Origin: Aquipseudomonas alcaligenes_A
GTDB lineage: Bacteria; Pseudomonadota; Gammaproteobacteria; Pseudomonadales; Pseudomonadaceae
Assembly (NCBI GenBank): GCA_048595745.1
Contig: CP184361.1
DNA length: 64,000 bases
Direction: 5' to 3' (one strand)
Shown here: in pieces, positions 30,354 through 41,244 of the stretch
Layout of the letters: the number at the start of each line of letters is the position of its first letter
Position numbering within the stretch: position 1 is the first letter of the stretch
The notes under the pieces: model-generated
What the model saw: only the letters and a program-made list of their open reading frames with translations
Database searches by the model: none
Told to the model about the DNA's origin: nothing
Position numbers and translations under genes: made by a program

Positions 30354-30381
30354 TGACTGGGGGCGTGAGTCTCTTTAGACT
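30353..30381 (+). promoter_or_regulatory. str operon promoter
   Basis: TTGACT-17-TAGACT, directly after the rpoC terminator stem. A small hairpin (TGAGTCT CTTT AGACTCA, 30366-30383) overlaps the -10. Farther on, TGGCAG...CTGCCA at about 30400-30421 with TTTT may act as an attenuator in the leader. Confidence 0.65.
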
Positions 30382-30466
30382 CATGCACCCCTAAATTTGG
30401 CAGGGCGCTTGCTCTGCCATTTTGCTTTAGGGCAATAGCGTCGAAAGACAACAGTGGAGCTTATAG

Positions 30467-30838
30467 ATGGCAACTATCAACCAGCTGGTACGCCAGCCGC
30501 GCAAGCGTATCGTCGAGAAATCCGACGTTCCTGCGCTGCAGAACTGCCCGCAGCGTCGTGGCGTGTGCACCCGTGTGTACACCACCACGCCGAAGAAACC
30601 GAACTCCGCACTGCGTAAGGTGTGCCGTGTTCGTCTGACCAACGGTTTTGAAGTCACCTCCTACATCGGTGGTGAGGGTCACAACCTGCAAGAGCACAGC
30701 GTCGTGCTGATCCGTGGCGGTCGTGTAAAAGACCTTCCGGGTGTGCGCTACCACACTGTGCGCGGTTCGCTGGATACCACCGGCGTTAAAGACCGTAAGC
30801 AGGGCCGTTCCAAGTACGGTACCAAGCGTCCGAAGTAA
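30467..30838 (+). CDS. rpsL: 30S ribosomal protein S12
   Basis: Decoding-centre protein that governs accuracy. 123 residues. K43 and K88, the classic streptomycin-resistance sites, are both wild type, and D89 (often methylthiolated) is present in RVKDLPGVRYH. First gene of the str operon (rpsL-rpsG-fusA-tufA). The rpsL-rpsG gap of about 106 bp is where S7 binds its own message in E. coli; I see no clear copy of that fold. Confidence 0.98.
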   Translation: MATINQLVRQPRKRIVEKSDVPALQNCPQRRGVCTRVYTTTPKKPNSALRKVCRVRLTNGFEVTSYIGGEGHNLQEHSVVLIRGGRVKDLPGVRYHTVRGSLDTTGVKDRKQGRSKYGTKRPK

Positions 30839-30944
30839 TTTTCGGGGCGCCATTTTTCTTTTTATTGAGTCGATAAGAGTAAGGTCGGGCGTAACCGAAT
30901 GGTTATGGTCCCGGGCTAACCTGAAGACCGTTTGAGGGCTTATC

Positions 30945-31415
30945 ATGCCAAGACGTCGTGTAGCAGCTAAGCGTGAGATTCTGGACGATCCGAAATACGG
31001 AAGCCTGATTCTCGCCAAGTTCATGAACCACGTGATGGAGAGCGGTAAAAAGGCCGTGGCCGAGCGCATCGTTTACGGTGCTCTGGAAACCGTCAAAACC
31101 CGCAAGAACAGCGATCCCCTGGAAATCTTCGAGAAAGCTCTCGACGCCATCGCTCCGCTGGTCGAAGTCAAGTCCCGCCGTGTAGGCGGTGCTACCTACC
31201 AGGTTCCGGTCGAAGTTCGTCCGTCCCGTCGTAACGCCCTGGCCATGCGCTGGCTGGTTGAAAGCGCGCGCAAGCGTGGTGAGAAGTCCATGGCTCTGCG
31301 CCTGGCTGGTGAGCTGCTGGATGCCTTCGAAGGCAAAGGCGCTGCCGTCAAGAAGCGTGAAGACGTGCACCGTATGGCCGAGGCCAACAAGGCTTTCTCG
31401 CACTACCGCTTCTAA
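30945..31415 (+). CDS. rpsG: 30S ribosomal protein S7
   Basis: Primary binder of the 16S 3' major domain, nucleating assembly of the head, and contacts the E-site tRNA. 156 residues starting MPRRRVAAKREIL, standard for the family. Conserved core ESARKRGEKSMALRLAGEL at about 105-123. 30 bp before fusA. Confidence 0.98.
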   Translation: MPRRRVAAKREILDDPKYGSLILAKFMNHVMESGKKAVAERIVYGALETVKTRKNSDPLEIFEKALDAIAPLVEVKSRRVGGATYQVPVEVRPSRRNALAMRWLVESARKRGEKSMALRLAGELLDAFEGKGAAVKKREDVHRMAEANKAFSHYRF

Positions 31416-31445
31416 TTACGGCATCACTACTTTTGCGAGGGCTTT

Positions 31446-33575
<2,130 letters not shown>

Positions 33576-33605
33576 TCCCGCCCTTTAAGTAAGAGGTTTA
33601 CTGTC

Positions 33606-34799
33606 GTGGCTAAGGAAAAATTCGAACGTAACAAACCGCACGTCAACGTTGGCACCATCGGTCACGTTGACCACGGTAAAACCACCCTGACCGCTGCTCT
33701 GACCCGCGTCTGCTCCGAAGTTTTCGGTTCGGCCAAGGTCGACTTCGACAAGATCGACTCGGCTCCGGAAGAGAAGGCTCGCGGTATCACCATCAACACC
33801 GCTCACGTTGAGTACGACTCGGCTGTTCGCCACTACGCGCACGTTGACTGCCCGGGCCACGCCGACTACGTGAAGAACATGATCACCGGTGCTGCTCAGA
33901 TGGACGGCGCGATCCTGGTTTGCTCGGCTGCCGATGGCCCGATGCCGCAAACCCGTGAGCACATCCTGCTGTCCCGTCAGGTAGGCGTTCCTTACATCGT
34001 CGTGTTCCTGAATAAGGCCGACATGGTTGACGACGCCGAACTGCTGGAGCTGGTCGAGATGGAAGTTCGCGACCTGCTGTCCACCTATGACTTCCCGGGT
34101 GACGACACTCCGATCATCATCGGTTCCGCTCTGATGGCTCTGAACGGCCAGGATGACAACGAGATGGGCACCAGCGCTGTTAAGAAGCTGGTCGAGACTC
34201 TGGATGCCTACATCCCTGAGCCGGTTCGTGCCATCGACATGCCGTTCCTGATGCCGATCGAAGACGTGTTCTCGATCTCCGGTCGCGGCACCGTGGTAAC
34301 CGGTCGCGTTGAGCGCGGTATCGTCAAGGTTCAGGAAGAGATCGAGATCGTCGGTCTGCGTCCGACCACCAAGACCACCTGCACCGGCGTTGAAATGTTC
34401 CGCAAGCTGCTCGACGAAGGTCGTGCTGGCGAGAACTGCGGCGTGCTGCTGCGCGGCACCAAGCGTGATGAAGTCGAGCGTGGCCAGGTTCTGGCCAAGC
34501 CGGGCACCATCAAGCCGCACACCAAGTTCGAAGCTGAAGTGTACGTTCTGTCCAAGGAAGAAGGTGGTCGTCACACCCCGTTCTTCAAGGGCTACCGTCC
34601 GCAGTTCTACTTCCGTACCACCGACGTAACCGGTTCGTGCGAACTGCCGGAAGGCGTTGAGATGGTAATGCCGGGCGACAACATCAAAATGGTTGTCACC
34701 CTGATCAAGCCGATCGCCATGGACGACGGCCTGCGTTTCGCAATTCGCGAAGGCGGCCGTACCGTTGGTGCCGGCGTGGTTGCCAAAGTCATCGAGTAA
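33606..34799 (+). CDS. tufA: elongation factor Tu (copy A)
   Basis: Second EF-Tu gene, 397 residues, identical in protein sequence to tufB. It starts at GTG rather than ATG, the first visible difference; the rest are about nine silent changes. Same P-loop and guanine-specificity motifs. Last gene of the str operon, followed by a terminator. The near-identity over 16 kb distance implies ongoing gene conversion. Confidence 0.98.
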   Translation: MAKEKFERNKPHVNVGTIGHVDHGKTTLTAALTRVCSEVFGSAKVDFDKIDSAPEEKARGITINTAHVEYDSAVRHYAHVDCPGHADYVKNMITGAAQMDGAILVCSAADGPMPQTREHILLSRQVGVPYIVVFLNKADMVDDAELLELVEMEVRDLLSTYDFPGDDTPIIIGSALMALNGQDDNEMGTSAVKKLVETLDAYIPEPVRAIDMPFLMPIEDVFSISGRGTVVTGRVERGIVKVQEEIEIVGLRPTTKTTCTGVEMFRKLLDEGRAGENCGVLLRGTKRDEVERGQVLAKPGTIKPHTKFEAEVYVLSKEEGGRHTPFFKGYRPQFYFRTTDVTGSCELPEGVEMVMPGDNIKMVVTLIKPIAMDDGLRFAIREGGRTVGAGVVAKVIE

Positions 34800-34816
34800 T
34801 CGACGACTGCTGGAGA

Positions 34817-34844
34817 AAGGGGCCCTTCGGGGCCCTTTTCTTTT
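34817..34844 (+). terminator. terminator after tufA
   Basis: AAAGGG-G-CCC, loop TTC, GGG-G-CCCTTT (one internal G/G mismatch), then TTCTTTT. Confidence 0.85.
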
Positions 34845-34857
34845 AACTGGTTAAAAG

Positions 34858-34886
34858 TTGACACCCCCGGGGGGCATCCGTACAAT
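34858..34886 (+). promoter_or_regulatory. S10 operon promoter
   Basis: TTGACA-17-TACAAT, 14 bp after the tufA terminator. The leader before rpsJ is only about 60 nt, much shorter than the E. coli S10 leader that carries L4-mediated control, so that control is probably absent here. Confidence 0.8.
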
Positions 34887-34951
34887 CACGCCTCCTTTTA
34901 ACGGGCGTAGTCCGTCCGTTGGGGAAAGCAGAGATAGAGTCTGAGGTCAAA

Positions 34952-35263
34952 ATGCAAAACCAACAAATCCGTATTCGGTTGAAGGCTTTTGACCATCGCC
35001 TGATCGATCAATCCACCCAGGAAATCGTGGAAACCGCGAAACGTACTGGTGCTCAGGTGCGTGGTCCTATTCCTCTGCCTACTCGCAAAGAGCGGTACAC
35101 CGTTCTGATCTCCCCGCACGTCAACAAAGACGCGCGTGATCAGTACGAAATTCGTACCCACAAGCGTGTGCTGGACATCGTTCAGCCGACGGATAAAACC
35201 GTCGACGCGCTGATGAAGCTCGACCTTGCGGCAGGCGTGGAAGTGCAGATCAGCCTCGGCTAA
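34952..35263 (+). CDS. rpsJ: 30S ribosomal protein S10
   Basis: Head-domain ribosomal protein that doubles as NusE in rRNA antitermination with NusB on boxA. 103 residues from ATG 34952 (MQNQQIRIRLKAFDHRL); an in-frame TTG at 34919 is ignored because the family starts here. First gene of the S10 operon. Confidence 0.97.
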   Translation: MQNQQIRIRLKAFDHRLIDQSTQEIVETAKRTGAQVRGPIPLPTRKERYTVLISPHVNKDARDQYEIRTHKRVLDIVQPTDKTVDALMKLDLAAGVEVQISLG

Positions 35264-35346
35264 AACCTGGCGGTTTTAGTCGTGTAACGCTCTGAAATGG
35301 GCGGCCATAGCGGGTGAAAGCCCCGTACACTCATGAGGTTTACAAC

Positions 35347-35982
35347 ATGACTATTGGTGTAGTCGGTCGTAAATGCGGCATGACCCGCATTTTCACCGAA
35401 GAAGGTGTCTCCATTCCGGTCACGGTCATTGAGATCGAGCCGAATCGCGTCACCCAGTTCAAATCCGAAGAAAGCGATGGCTACCGTGCTGTGCAGGTAA
35501 CCGTGGGCGAGCGTCGTGCTTCCCGCGTTACCAAGGCTCAGGCCGGTCACTTCGCCAAGGCTAATGTCGCTGCTGGTCGTGGCGTCTGGGAATTCCGCCT
35601 GGAAGAAGGCGAGTACCAGGCTGGCGATCAGATTACTGCCGAACTGTTCCAAGCTGGCCAGCTGGTAGACGTTACCGGTGAGTCCAAAGGTAAAGGCTAT
35701 GCCGGTACCATCAAGCGCTGGAACTTCCGCGGTCAGGACAATACCCACGGTAACTCCGTTTCCCACCGCGCTCCGGGCTCCATCGGCCAGTGCCAGACTC
35801 CTGGTCGTGTATTCAAGGGCAAGAAAATGTCCGGTCATCTTGGCGCCGAGCGCGTGACCGTGCAGTCCCTGGAAGTGGTCCGTGTCGACGCCGAGCGTAA
35901 TCTGCTGCTGGTCAAGGGTGCCGTTCCGGGCGCTACCGGTGGCGACGTGCTGGTGCGTCCGGCTGTCAAAGCTCGCGGTTAA
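35347..35982 (+). CDS. rplC: 50S ribosomal protein L3
   Basis: Binds near the peptidyl-transferase centre and starts 50S assembly. 211 residues from ATG 35347 (MTIGVVGRKCGMTRIF); an earlier in-frame ATG at 35314 has no family support. The loop reaching the active site (RGQDNTHGNSVSHRAPGSIG) is intact, including the Gln (usually N5-methylated) in GQCQTPGR. An 83-bp spacer separates it from rpsJ, unusually wide for this operon. Confidence 0.97.
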   Translation: MTIGVVGRKCGMTRIFTEEGVSIPVTVIEIEPNRVTQFKSEESDGYRAVQVTVGERRASRVTKAQAGHFAKANVAAGRGVWEFRLEEGEYQAGDQITAELFQAGQLVDVTGESKGKGYAGTIKRWNFRGQDNTHGNSVSHRAPGSIGQCQTPGRVFKGKKMSGHLGAERVTVQSLEVVRVDAERNLLLVKGAVPGATGGDVLVRPAVKARG

Positions 35983-35996
35983 TAGGGGAAGCTGAG

Positions 35997-36599
35997 ATGC
36001 AACTGAATGTAAATGGCGCTCAGGCTATCGAAGTCAGCGAGCGCACTTTCGGTGGTGAGTTCAACGAGACTCTGGTGCACCAGGCAGTCGTCGCCTACAT
36101 GGCTGGCGGTCGTCAGGGCACTCGTGCTCAGAAAACTCGCGCTGAAGTCACCGGTGGTGGCAAAAAGCCGTGGCGCCAGAAGGGCACTGGTCGTGCTCGT
36201 TCCGGTTCCAGCGTTGGCCCGATCTGGCGTGGCGGTGGCGTGACCTTCGCTGCCAAGCCGCAGGATCACAGCCAGAAGCTGAACAAGAAGATGTACCGCG
36301 CTGCTCTGCGCTCCATCCTCTCCGAGCTGGTTCGTCTGGATCGTCTGGTCGTGGTTGAAGACTTCGCTGTTGAAGCTCCGAAAACCAAGGCTCTGCTGGG
36401 CAAGCTTAACGGCATGGGTCTGAGCGATGTGCTGATCGTCACCGAGGCCGTTGACCAGAATCTGTACCTGGCTGCGCGCAACCTGCCGCACGTTGATGTT
36501 CGTGACGTTCAAGGCACCGATCCGGTCAGCCTGATCGCCTTCGACAAAGTGCTGGTAACCGTGTCGGCCGTGAAGAAATTCGAGGAGCTGCTGGCATGA
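35997..36599 (+). CDS. rplD: 50S ribosomal protein L4
   Basis: Lines the exit tunnel with a long loop; in enterics it also represses the S10 operon. 200 residues. The tunnel loop around GGGKKPWRQKGTGRARSGS (about 57-75) is intact, including residues where macrolide-resistance changes arise. Its stop overlaps the rplW start (ATGA). Confidence 0.97.
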   Translation: MQLNVNGAQAIEVSERTFGGEFNETLVHQAVVAYMAGGRQGTRAQKTRAEVTGGGKKPWRQKGTGRARSGSSVGPIWRGGGVTFAAKPQDHSQKLNKKMYRAALRSILSELVRLDRLVVVEDFAVEAPKTKALLGKLNGMGLSDVLIVTEAVDQNLYLAARNLPHVDVRDVQGTDPVSLIAFDKVLVTVSAVKKFEELLA

Positions 36600-36895
36600 A
36601 CCAGGAACGCGTATTCAAAGTGCTGGTTGGCCCGCACATCTCCGAGAAAGCCTCCGTGCTGGCAGATGGTAAGAGCCAATTCGTTTTCAAGGTTGCCGTT
36701 GATGCAACCAAGCTGGAAATCAAGAAGGCCGTTGAAAGCCTGTTCAGCGTAAAAGTGGACGAGGTCCGCACTGTCAATGTACAGGGCAAGACCAAGCGTA
36801 CCGCTCGCGGTCTGGGCAAGCGCAACGACTGGAAGAAGGCATATGTCTCCCTCCAGGCTGGCCAAGATCTCGATTTCACCAGCAGTGCTGAGTAA
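36596..36895 (+). CDS. rplW: 50S ribosomal protein L23
   Basis: Sits at the tunnel exit and is the docking point for trigger factor and signal recognition particle. 99 residues, starting MNQERVFKVLVGPHISEKA. Translationally coupled to rplD by a 4-base overlap. Confidence 0.97.
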   Translation: MNQERVFKVLVGPHISEKASVLADGKSQFVFKVAVDATKLEIKKAVESLFSVKVDEVRTVNVQGKTKRTARGLGKRNDWKKAYVSLQAGQDLDFTSSAE

Positions 36896-36909
36896 GGTAG
36901 GGGCGCATC

Positions 36910-37731
36910 ATGGCAATCGTTAAATGCAAACCGACTTCCGCTGGCCGCCGTTTCGTGGTCAAAGTGGTCAATCAGGAGCTGCACAAAGGCGCTCCTTATG
37001 CTCCGCTGCTCGAGAAGAAGTCGAAGACTGGCGGCCGTAACAACAACGGTCGTATCACCACTCGCCACATCGGCGGTGGCCACAAGCAGCACTACCGTCT
37101 GGTCGACTTCCGTCGCAACAAGGATGGCATTCCCGCCGTCGTTGAGCGCGTGGAATACGATCCGAACCGTACCGCCCACATCGCTCTGCTGAAATATGCC
37201 GACGGTGAGCGTCGCTACATCATCGCCCCGAAAGGCGTGAGCGCTGGCGATCAACTGGTATCCGGTGCTGCTGCTCCGATCAAGGCCGGTAACTGCCTGC
37301 CGCTGCGCAATATCCCTGTTGGTTCGACCGTTCACGGTATCGAGCTGAAGCCGGGTAAAGGTGCTCAGCTGGTTCGTTCCGCTGGTGCTTCTGCTCAGCT
37401 GGTAGCCCGTGAAGGTGCCTACGTCACCCTGCGTCTGCGCTCCGGCGAGATGCGCAAGGTCCTCTCCGAGTGCCGTGCAACCCTGGGTGAAGTATCCAAC
37501 TCCGAGCACAGCCTGCGTTCCCTGGGTAAAGCCGGTGCCAAGCGTTGGCGCGGCGTTCGCCCGACCGTTCGTGGTGTTGCCATGAACCCGGTCGACCACC
37601 CGCATGGTGGTGGTGAGGGTCGTACCTCTGGTGGTCGTCACCCGGTTTCGCCGTGGGGCTTCCCGACCAAGGGTGCGAAGACCCGTGCGAACAAGCGTAC
37701 CGACAACATGATCGTTCGCCGCCGTAAGTAA
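36910..37731 (+). CDS. rplB: 50S ribosomal protein L2
   Basis: Central rRNA-binding protein required for subunit joining and peptidyl transfer. 273 residues. The conserved C-terminal block GVAMNPVDHPHGGGEGRT (about 222-239), containing the functionally important histidine in NPVDHPHGG, is intact. Confidence 0.98.
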   Translation: MAIVKCKPTSAGRRFVVKVVNQELHKGAPYAPLLEKKSKTGGRNNNGRITTRHIGGGHKQHYRLVDFRRNKDGIPAVVERVEYDPNRTAHIALLKYADGERRYIIAPKGVSAGDQLVSGAAAPIKAGNCLPLRNIPVGSTVHGIELKPGKGAQLVRSAGASAQLVAREGAYVTLRLRSGEMRKVLSECRATLGEVSNSEHSLRSLGKAGAKRWRGVRPTVRGVAMNPVDHPHGGGEGRTSGGRHPVSPWGFPTKGAKTRANKRTDNMIVRRRK

Positions 37732-37747
37732 TTAGAGGGATACGACA

Positions 37748-38023
37748 GTGCCGCGTTCTCTGAAAAAAGGTCCTTTTATCGATCTTCACCTACTGAAGAA
37801 GATCGAAGTGGCGGTGGAAAAGAACGATCGCAAGCCGGTTAAAACCTGGTCGCGTCGCTCCATCATTCTGCCGCAGATGGTCGGTCTGACCATCGCTGTG
37901 CATAACGGTCGTCAGCATGTCCCGGTCCTCGTGAACGAAGACATGGTCGGCCACAAACTCGGCGAGTTCGCTGGTACCCGCACTTATCGTGGGCACGCTG
38001 CGGACAAGAAAGCCAAGCGTTAA
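37748..38023 (+). CDS. rpsS: 30S ribosomal protein S19
   Basis: Head protein near the A site, paired with S13. 91 residues from GTG 37748 (MPRSLKKGPFID); the GTG is chosen because the family begins exactly here. Conserved tail EFAGTRTYRGHAADKKAKR. Confidence 0.97.
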   Translation: MPRSLKKGPFIDLHLLKKIEVAVEKNDRKPVKTWSRRSIILPQMVGLTIAVHNGRQHVPVLVNEDMVGHKLGEFAGTRTYRGHAADKKAKR

Positions 38024-38036
38024 GGGGTAAGGAAAG

Positions 38037-38369
38037 ATGGAAGTAGCCGCTAAGCTGTCGGGCGCTCGAATCTCCGCCCAGAAAGCCCGCTTGGTCGCCG
38101 ACCAGATCCGCGGGAAGAAGGTGGGCGAAGCGCTCAACCTGCTGGCTTTCAGTTCGAAGAAAGCCGCCGAGATCATCAAGAAAGTGCTGGAGTCGGCCGT
38201 TGCCAACGCCGAGCACAACGAAGGCGCAGACGTTGATGACCTGAAGGTCAGCACCGTTTTCGTCAACGAGGGGCGTTCGCTTAAGCGCATCATGCCGCGT
38301 GCCAAAGGCCGTGCTGATCGCATCGTCAAGCGGTCTTGCCATATCACTGTCAAGGTTGCGGACAAGTAA
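38037..38369 (+). CDS. rplV: 50S ribosomal protein L22
   Basis: Its beta-hairpin lines the exit tunnel opposite L4. 110 residues starting MEVAAKLSGARISAQKAR. The hairpin segment GRSLKRIMPRAKGRADRI at about 80-97 has no deletion of the macrolide-resistance type. Confidence 0.97.
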   Translation: MEVAAKLSGARISAQKARLVADQIRGKKVGEALNLLAFSSKKAAEIIKKVLESAVANAEHNEGADVDDLKVSTVFVNEGRSLKRIMPRAKGRADRIVKRSCHITVKVADK

Positions 38370-38382
38370 CGGAGTCGATCAG

Positions 38383-39069
38383 ATGGGTCAGAAAGTACAT
38401 CCCGTTGGCATCCGCCTGGGAATCGTCAAGGAGCACACCTCCGTCTGGTACGCAGAAAAGCGTCAATACGCTGATTATCTGCTGGCCGACCTGCAGGTTC
38501 GTGAGTATCTCCAGGACAAACTAAAAAGCGCGTCCGTAAGCCGCATCGACATCGCTCGTCCGGCTCAAACCGCACGCATCACCATCCACACCGCTCGTCC
38601 CGGCATTGTGATCGGCAAGAAAGGTGAAGATGTTGAGAAGCTGCGTCAGGACCTGACCAAGCAAATGGGTGTGCCGGTGCACATCAACATCGAAGAGATC
38701 CGCAAGCCGGAACTCGACGGTATGCTGGTAGCTCAGAGCGTTGCTCAGCAGCTGGAGCGCCGCGTTATGTTCCGTCGCGCCATGAAGCGCGCCGTACAGA
38801 ACGCCATGCGTATTGGTGCCAAGGGCATCAAGATCCAGGTAAGCGGTCGTCTCGGTGGTGCGGAAATCGCCCGTACCGAATGGTATCGCGAAGGTCGTGT
38901 GCCCCTGCACACCCTGCGTGCCGATATCGATTACGCCACCTACGAAGCGCACACCACTTACGGTGTGATCGGTGTGAAGGTGTGGATCTTCAAAGGCGAG
39001 GTCATTGGTGGCCAGCTGGAAGAGTCCAAGCCTGCCGCTCCGGCGCCGCGTAAAAAAGCTGCTAAGTAA
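38383..39069 (+). CDS. rpsC: 30S ribosomal protein S3
   Basis: Forms the mRNA entry channel and helicase with S4 and S5. 228 residues from ATG 38383 (MGQKVHPVGIRLGI); an in-frame ATG at 38299 lies inside rplV and is rejected. KH-domain motif VIGKKGEDVEKLR near 63-75. The C-terminus is the usual Ala/Pro/Lys-rich tail. Confidence 0.97.
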   Translation: MGQKVHPVGIRLGIVKEHTSVWYAEKRQYADYLLADLQVREYLQDKLKSASVSRIDIARPAQTARITIHTARPGIVIGKKGEDVEKLRQDLTKQMGVPVHINIEEIRKPELDGMLVAQSVAQQLERRVMFRRAMKRAVQNAMRIGAKGIKIQVSGRLGGAEIARTEWYREGRVPLHTLRADIDYATYEAHTTYGVIGVKVWIFKGEVIGGQLEESKPAAPAPRKKAAK

Positions 39070-39081
39070 GGAGTACGCAAA

Positions 39082-39495
39082 ATGCTGCAACCCAAGCGTA
39101 CAAAATTCCGCAAGCAAATGACCGGCCACAACCGTGGTCTGGCTCAGCGCGGTAGCAAGGTCAGCTTCGGCGAATTCGCCCTGAAAGCTGTTTCCCGTGG
39201 TCGCCTGACTGCTCGTCAAATCGAAGCAGCCCGTCGTGCCCTGACCCGTCACGTGAAGCGTGGCGGTAAAATCTGGATCCGCGTGTTCCCGGACAAGCCG
39301 GTTACCAAAAAGCCCCTCGAAGTTCGTATGGGTAAAGGTAAGGGTGGTGTCGAGTACTGGGTAGCCCAGATCCAGCCGGGCAAGGTGCTGTACGAGATCG
39401 AAGGTGTTCCGGAAGAGCTGGCGCGTGAGGCTTTCGCCCTGGCTGCTGCAAAGCTGCCCCTCGCCACCTCCTTTGTTAAGCGGACGGTGATGTGA
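39082..39495 (+). CDS. rplP: 50S ribosomal protein L16
   Basis: Late-assembling protein that positions A-site tRNA. 137 residues beginning MLQPKRTKFRKQMTGHN. The central GRLTARQIEAARRA and FPDKPVTKKPLEVRMGKGKG blocks are standard. Stop and next start share one base (TGATG). Confidence 0.97.
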   Translation: MLQPKRTKFRKQMTGHNRGLAQRGSKVSFGEFALKAVSRGRLTARQIEAARRALTRHVKRGGKIWIRVFPDKPVTKKPLEVRMGKGKGGVEYWVAQIQPGKVLYEIEGVPEELAREAFALAAAKLPLATSFVKRTVM

Positions 39496-39686
39496 TGAAA
39501 GCGAAAGAACTCCGTGAAAAATCGGTTCAGCAGCTGAACGAGCAACTGCTCGGCCTGCTGCGCGACCAGTTCAATCTGCGCATGCAGAAGGCGACTGGTC
39601 AGTTGGGGCAGTCTCACCTGCTCTCGCAAGTGAAGCGCGACATCGCTCGCGTGAAAACTGTGCTCAACCAGCAGGCAGGTAAGTGA
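39495..39686 (+). CDS. rpmC: 50S ribosomal protein L29
   Basis: Small protein beside L23 at the tunnel exit. 63 residues from ATG 39495 (MKAKELREKS); a GTG one codon earlier (39492) is possible but the ATG fits the family and the stop-start overlap with rplP. Confidence 0.95.
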   Translation: MKAKELREKSVQQLNEQLLGLLRDQFNLRMQKATGQLGQSHLLSQVKRDIARVKTVLNQQAGK

Positions 39687-39688
39687 TC

Positions 39689-39955
39689 ATGGCTGAAGCA
39701 GAGAAAACCGTCCGTACGCTGACCGGCCGTGTCGTCAGCGACAAAATGGACAAGACCATCACCGTTCTGATCGAGCGTCGCGTTAAGCACCCGATCTACG
39801 GTAAGTACGTGAAGCGCTCGACCAAGCTGCACGCCCACGACGAAACCAACCAGTGCAAAATCGGCGACAAGGTCACCATTCGTGAGACCCGTCCGCTGGC
39901 CAAGACCAAGTCCTGGGCCCTGGTGGAAATCGTCGAACGTGCCGTGGAAGTCTAA
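39689..39955 (+). CDS. rpsQ: 30S ribosomal protein S17
   Basis: Early-assembling 30S body protein. 88 residues from ATG 39689 (MAEAEKTVRTLTGRVVS); GTG 39683 would overlap rpmC and is not used. Core KMDKTITVLIERRVKHPIY is typical. Confidence 0.95.
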   Translation: MAEAEKTVRTLTGRVVSDKMDKTITVLIERRVKHPIYGKYVKRSTKLHAHDETNQCKIGDKVTIRETRPLAKTKSWALVEIVERAVEV

Positions 39956-39977
39956 GGACTAAGGGTCGGAGAAAGAT

Positions 39978-40346
39978 ATGATTCAGACTCAATCCATGCT
40001 CGACGTCGCTGACAACAGCGGTGCTCGTCGCGTTATGTGCATCAAGGTCCTTGGTGGTTCGCACCGTCGTTATGCCGGTATCGGCGACATCATCAAGGTC
40101 ACCGTGAAGGAAGCGATTCCGCGCGGCAAGGTGAAGAAAGGCCAGGTGATGACCGCTGTTGTGGTCCGCACCCGTCACGGCGTACGCCGTGCCGATGGCT
40201 CGATCATCCGCTTCGATGGCAACGCCGCTGTTCTGCTGAACAACAAGCAAGAGCCGATCGGCACCCGTATCTTCGGGCCGGTGACTCGTGAACTGCGTTC
40301 CGAGAAGTTCATGAAGATCGTCTCGCTCGCCCCCGAAGTGCTCTAA
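39978..40346 (+). CDS. rplN: 50S ribosomal protein L14
   Basis: Interface protein forming an intersubunit bridge and the binding site of the silencing factor RsfS. 122 residues starting MIQTQSMLDVADNSGARRV, the invariant N-terminus. In operon with 22 bp to rpsQ and 12 bp to rplX. Confidence 0.98.
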   Translation: MIQTQSMLDVADNSGARRVMCIKVLGGSHRRYAGIGDIIKVTVKEAIPRGKVKKGQVMTAVVVRTRHGVRRADGSIIRFDGNAAVLLNNKQEPIGTRIFGPVTRELRSEKFMKIVSLAPEVL

Positions 40347-40358
40347 GGAGAAGCCGTC

Positions 40359-40673
40359 ATGCAAAAGATTCGTCGTGACGACGAGATCATCGTCATCGCC
40401 GGCAAAGACAAGGGCAAGCGTGGCAAGGTGCTGAAAGTGCTGGCTGACGATCGTCTGATCGTCGGCGGCATCAACCTCGTCAAGCGTCATACCAAACCGA
40501 ACCCGATGGCTGGTGTTCAGGGCGGTATCGTCGAGAAAGAGGCGCCGCTGCACGTTTCCAACGTCGCTATCTTCAACGGCGAAACCAACAAGGCTGACCG
40601 CGTTGGTTTCAAAGTCGAAGACGGTAAGAAAATTCGTGTCTTCAAGTCCACCCAAAAGCCGGTTGGCGCTTGA
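40359..40673 (+). CDS. rplX: 50S ribosomal protein L24
   Basis: Assembly-initiator protein at the tunnel exit. 104 residues; the KOW motif is at about 7-34 (DDEIIVIAGKDKGKRGKV). Standard length. Confidence 0.97.
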   Translation: MQKIRRDDEIIVIAGKDKGKRGKVLKVLADDRLIVGGINLVKRHTKPNPMAGVQGGIVEKEAPLHVSNVAIFNGETNKADRVGFKVEDGKKIRVFKSTQKPVGA

Positions 40674-40692
40674 GAATCATAGGTAAAACACC

Positions 40693-41232
40693 ATGGCACG
40701 ACTGAAAGAGATTTACCGGAAAGAAATCGCGCCCAAGCTGAAGGAAGAACTTCAGCTGGCCAACGTGATGGAAGTTCCGCGCGTTACCAAAATCACCCTG
40801 AACATGGGTCTTGGCGAAGCGATCGGTGACAAGAAAATCATCGAAAACGCTGTTGCCGACCTGGAAAAGATCACCGGTCAAAAGCCTGTCGTGACCTTCG
40901 CCCGCAAGTCCATTGCTGGCTTCAAGGTTCGTGAAGGTTGGCCGATCGGTGTCAAGGTGACCCTGCGTCGCGATCGCATGTACGAATTCCTGGATCGCCT
41001 GCTCTCCATCTCCCTGCCGCGCGTGCGTGACTTCCGCGGCCTGAATGCCAAGTCCTTCGATGGTCGTGGCAACTACAGCATGGGTGTCAAAGAGCAGATC
41101 ATCTTCCCGGAAATCGATTACGACAAGATCGATGCTCTGCGTGGTCTGGACATCACCCTGACCACCACCGCCCGTACGGACGATGAAGGTCGCGCCCTGC
41201 TGCGCGCCTTCAAGTTCCCGTTCCGCAACTGA
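40693..41232 (+). CDS. rplE: 50S ribosomal protein L5
   Basis: Binds 5S rRNA and contacts P-site tRNA. 179 residues beginning MARLKEIYRKEIAPKLKEE. The 5S-binding region around ARKSIAGFKVREGWPIGVKV (about 74-93) is intact. Confidence 0.98.
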   Translation: MARLKEIYRKEIAPKLKEELQLANVMEVPRVTKITLNMGLGEAIGDKKIIENAVADLEKITGQKPVVTFARKSIAGFKVREGWPIGVKVTLRRDRMYEFLDRLLSISLPRVRDFRGLNAKSFDGRGNYSMGVKEQIIFPEIDYDKIDALRGLDITLTTTARTDDEGRALLRAFKFPFRN

Positions 41233-41244
41233 TTGGAGTAGGAA

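Noticed and set aside
30590..30740. Possible streptomycin-resistance change in rpsL
   Set aside because: K43 and K88 are both present.
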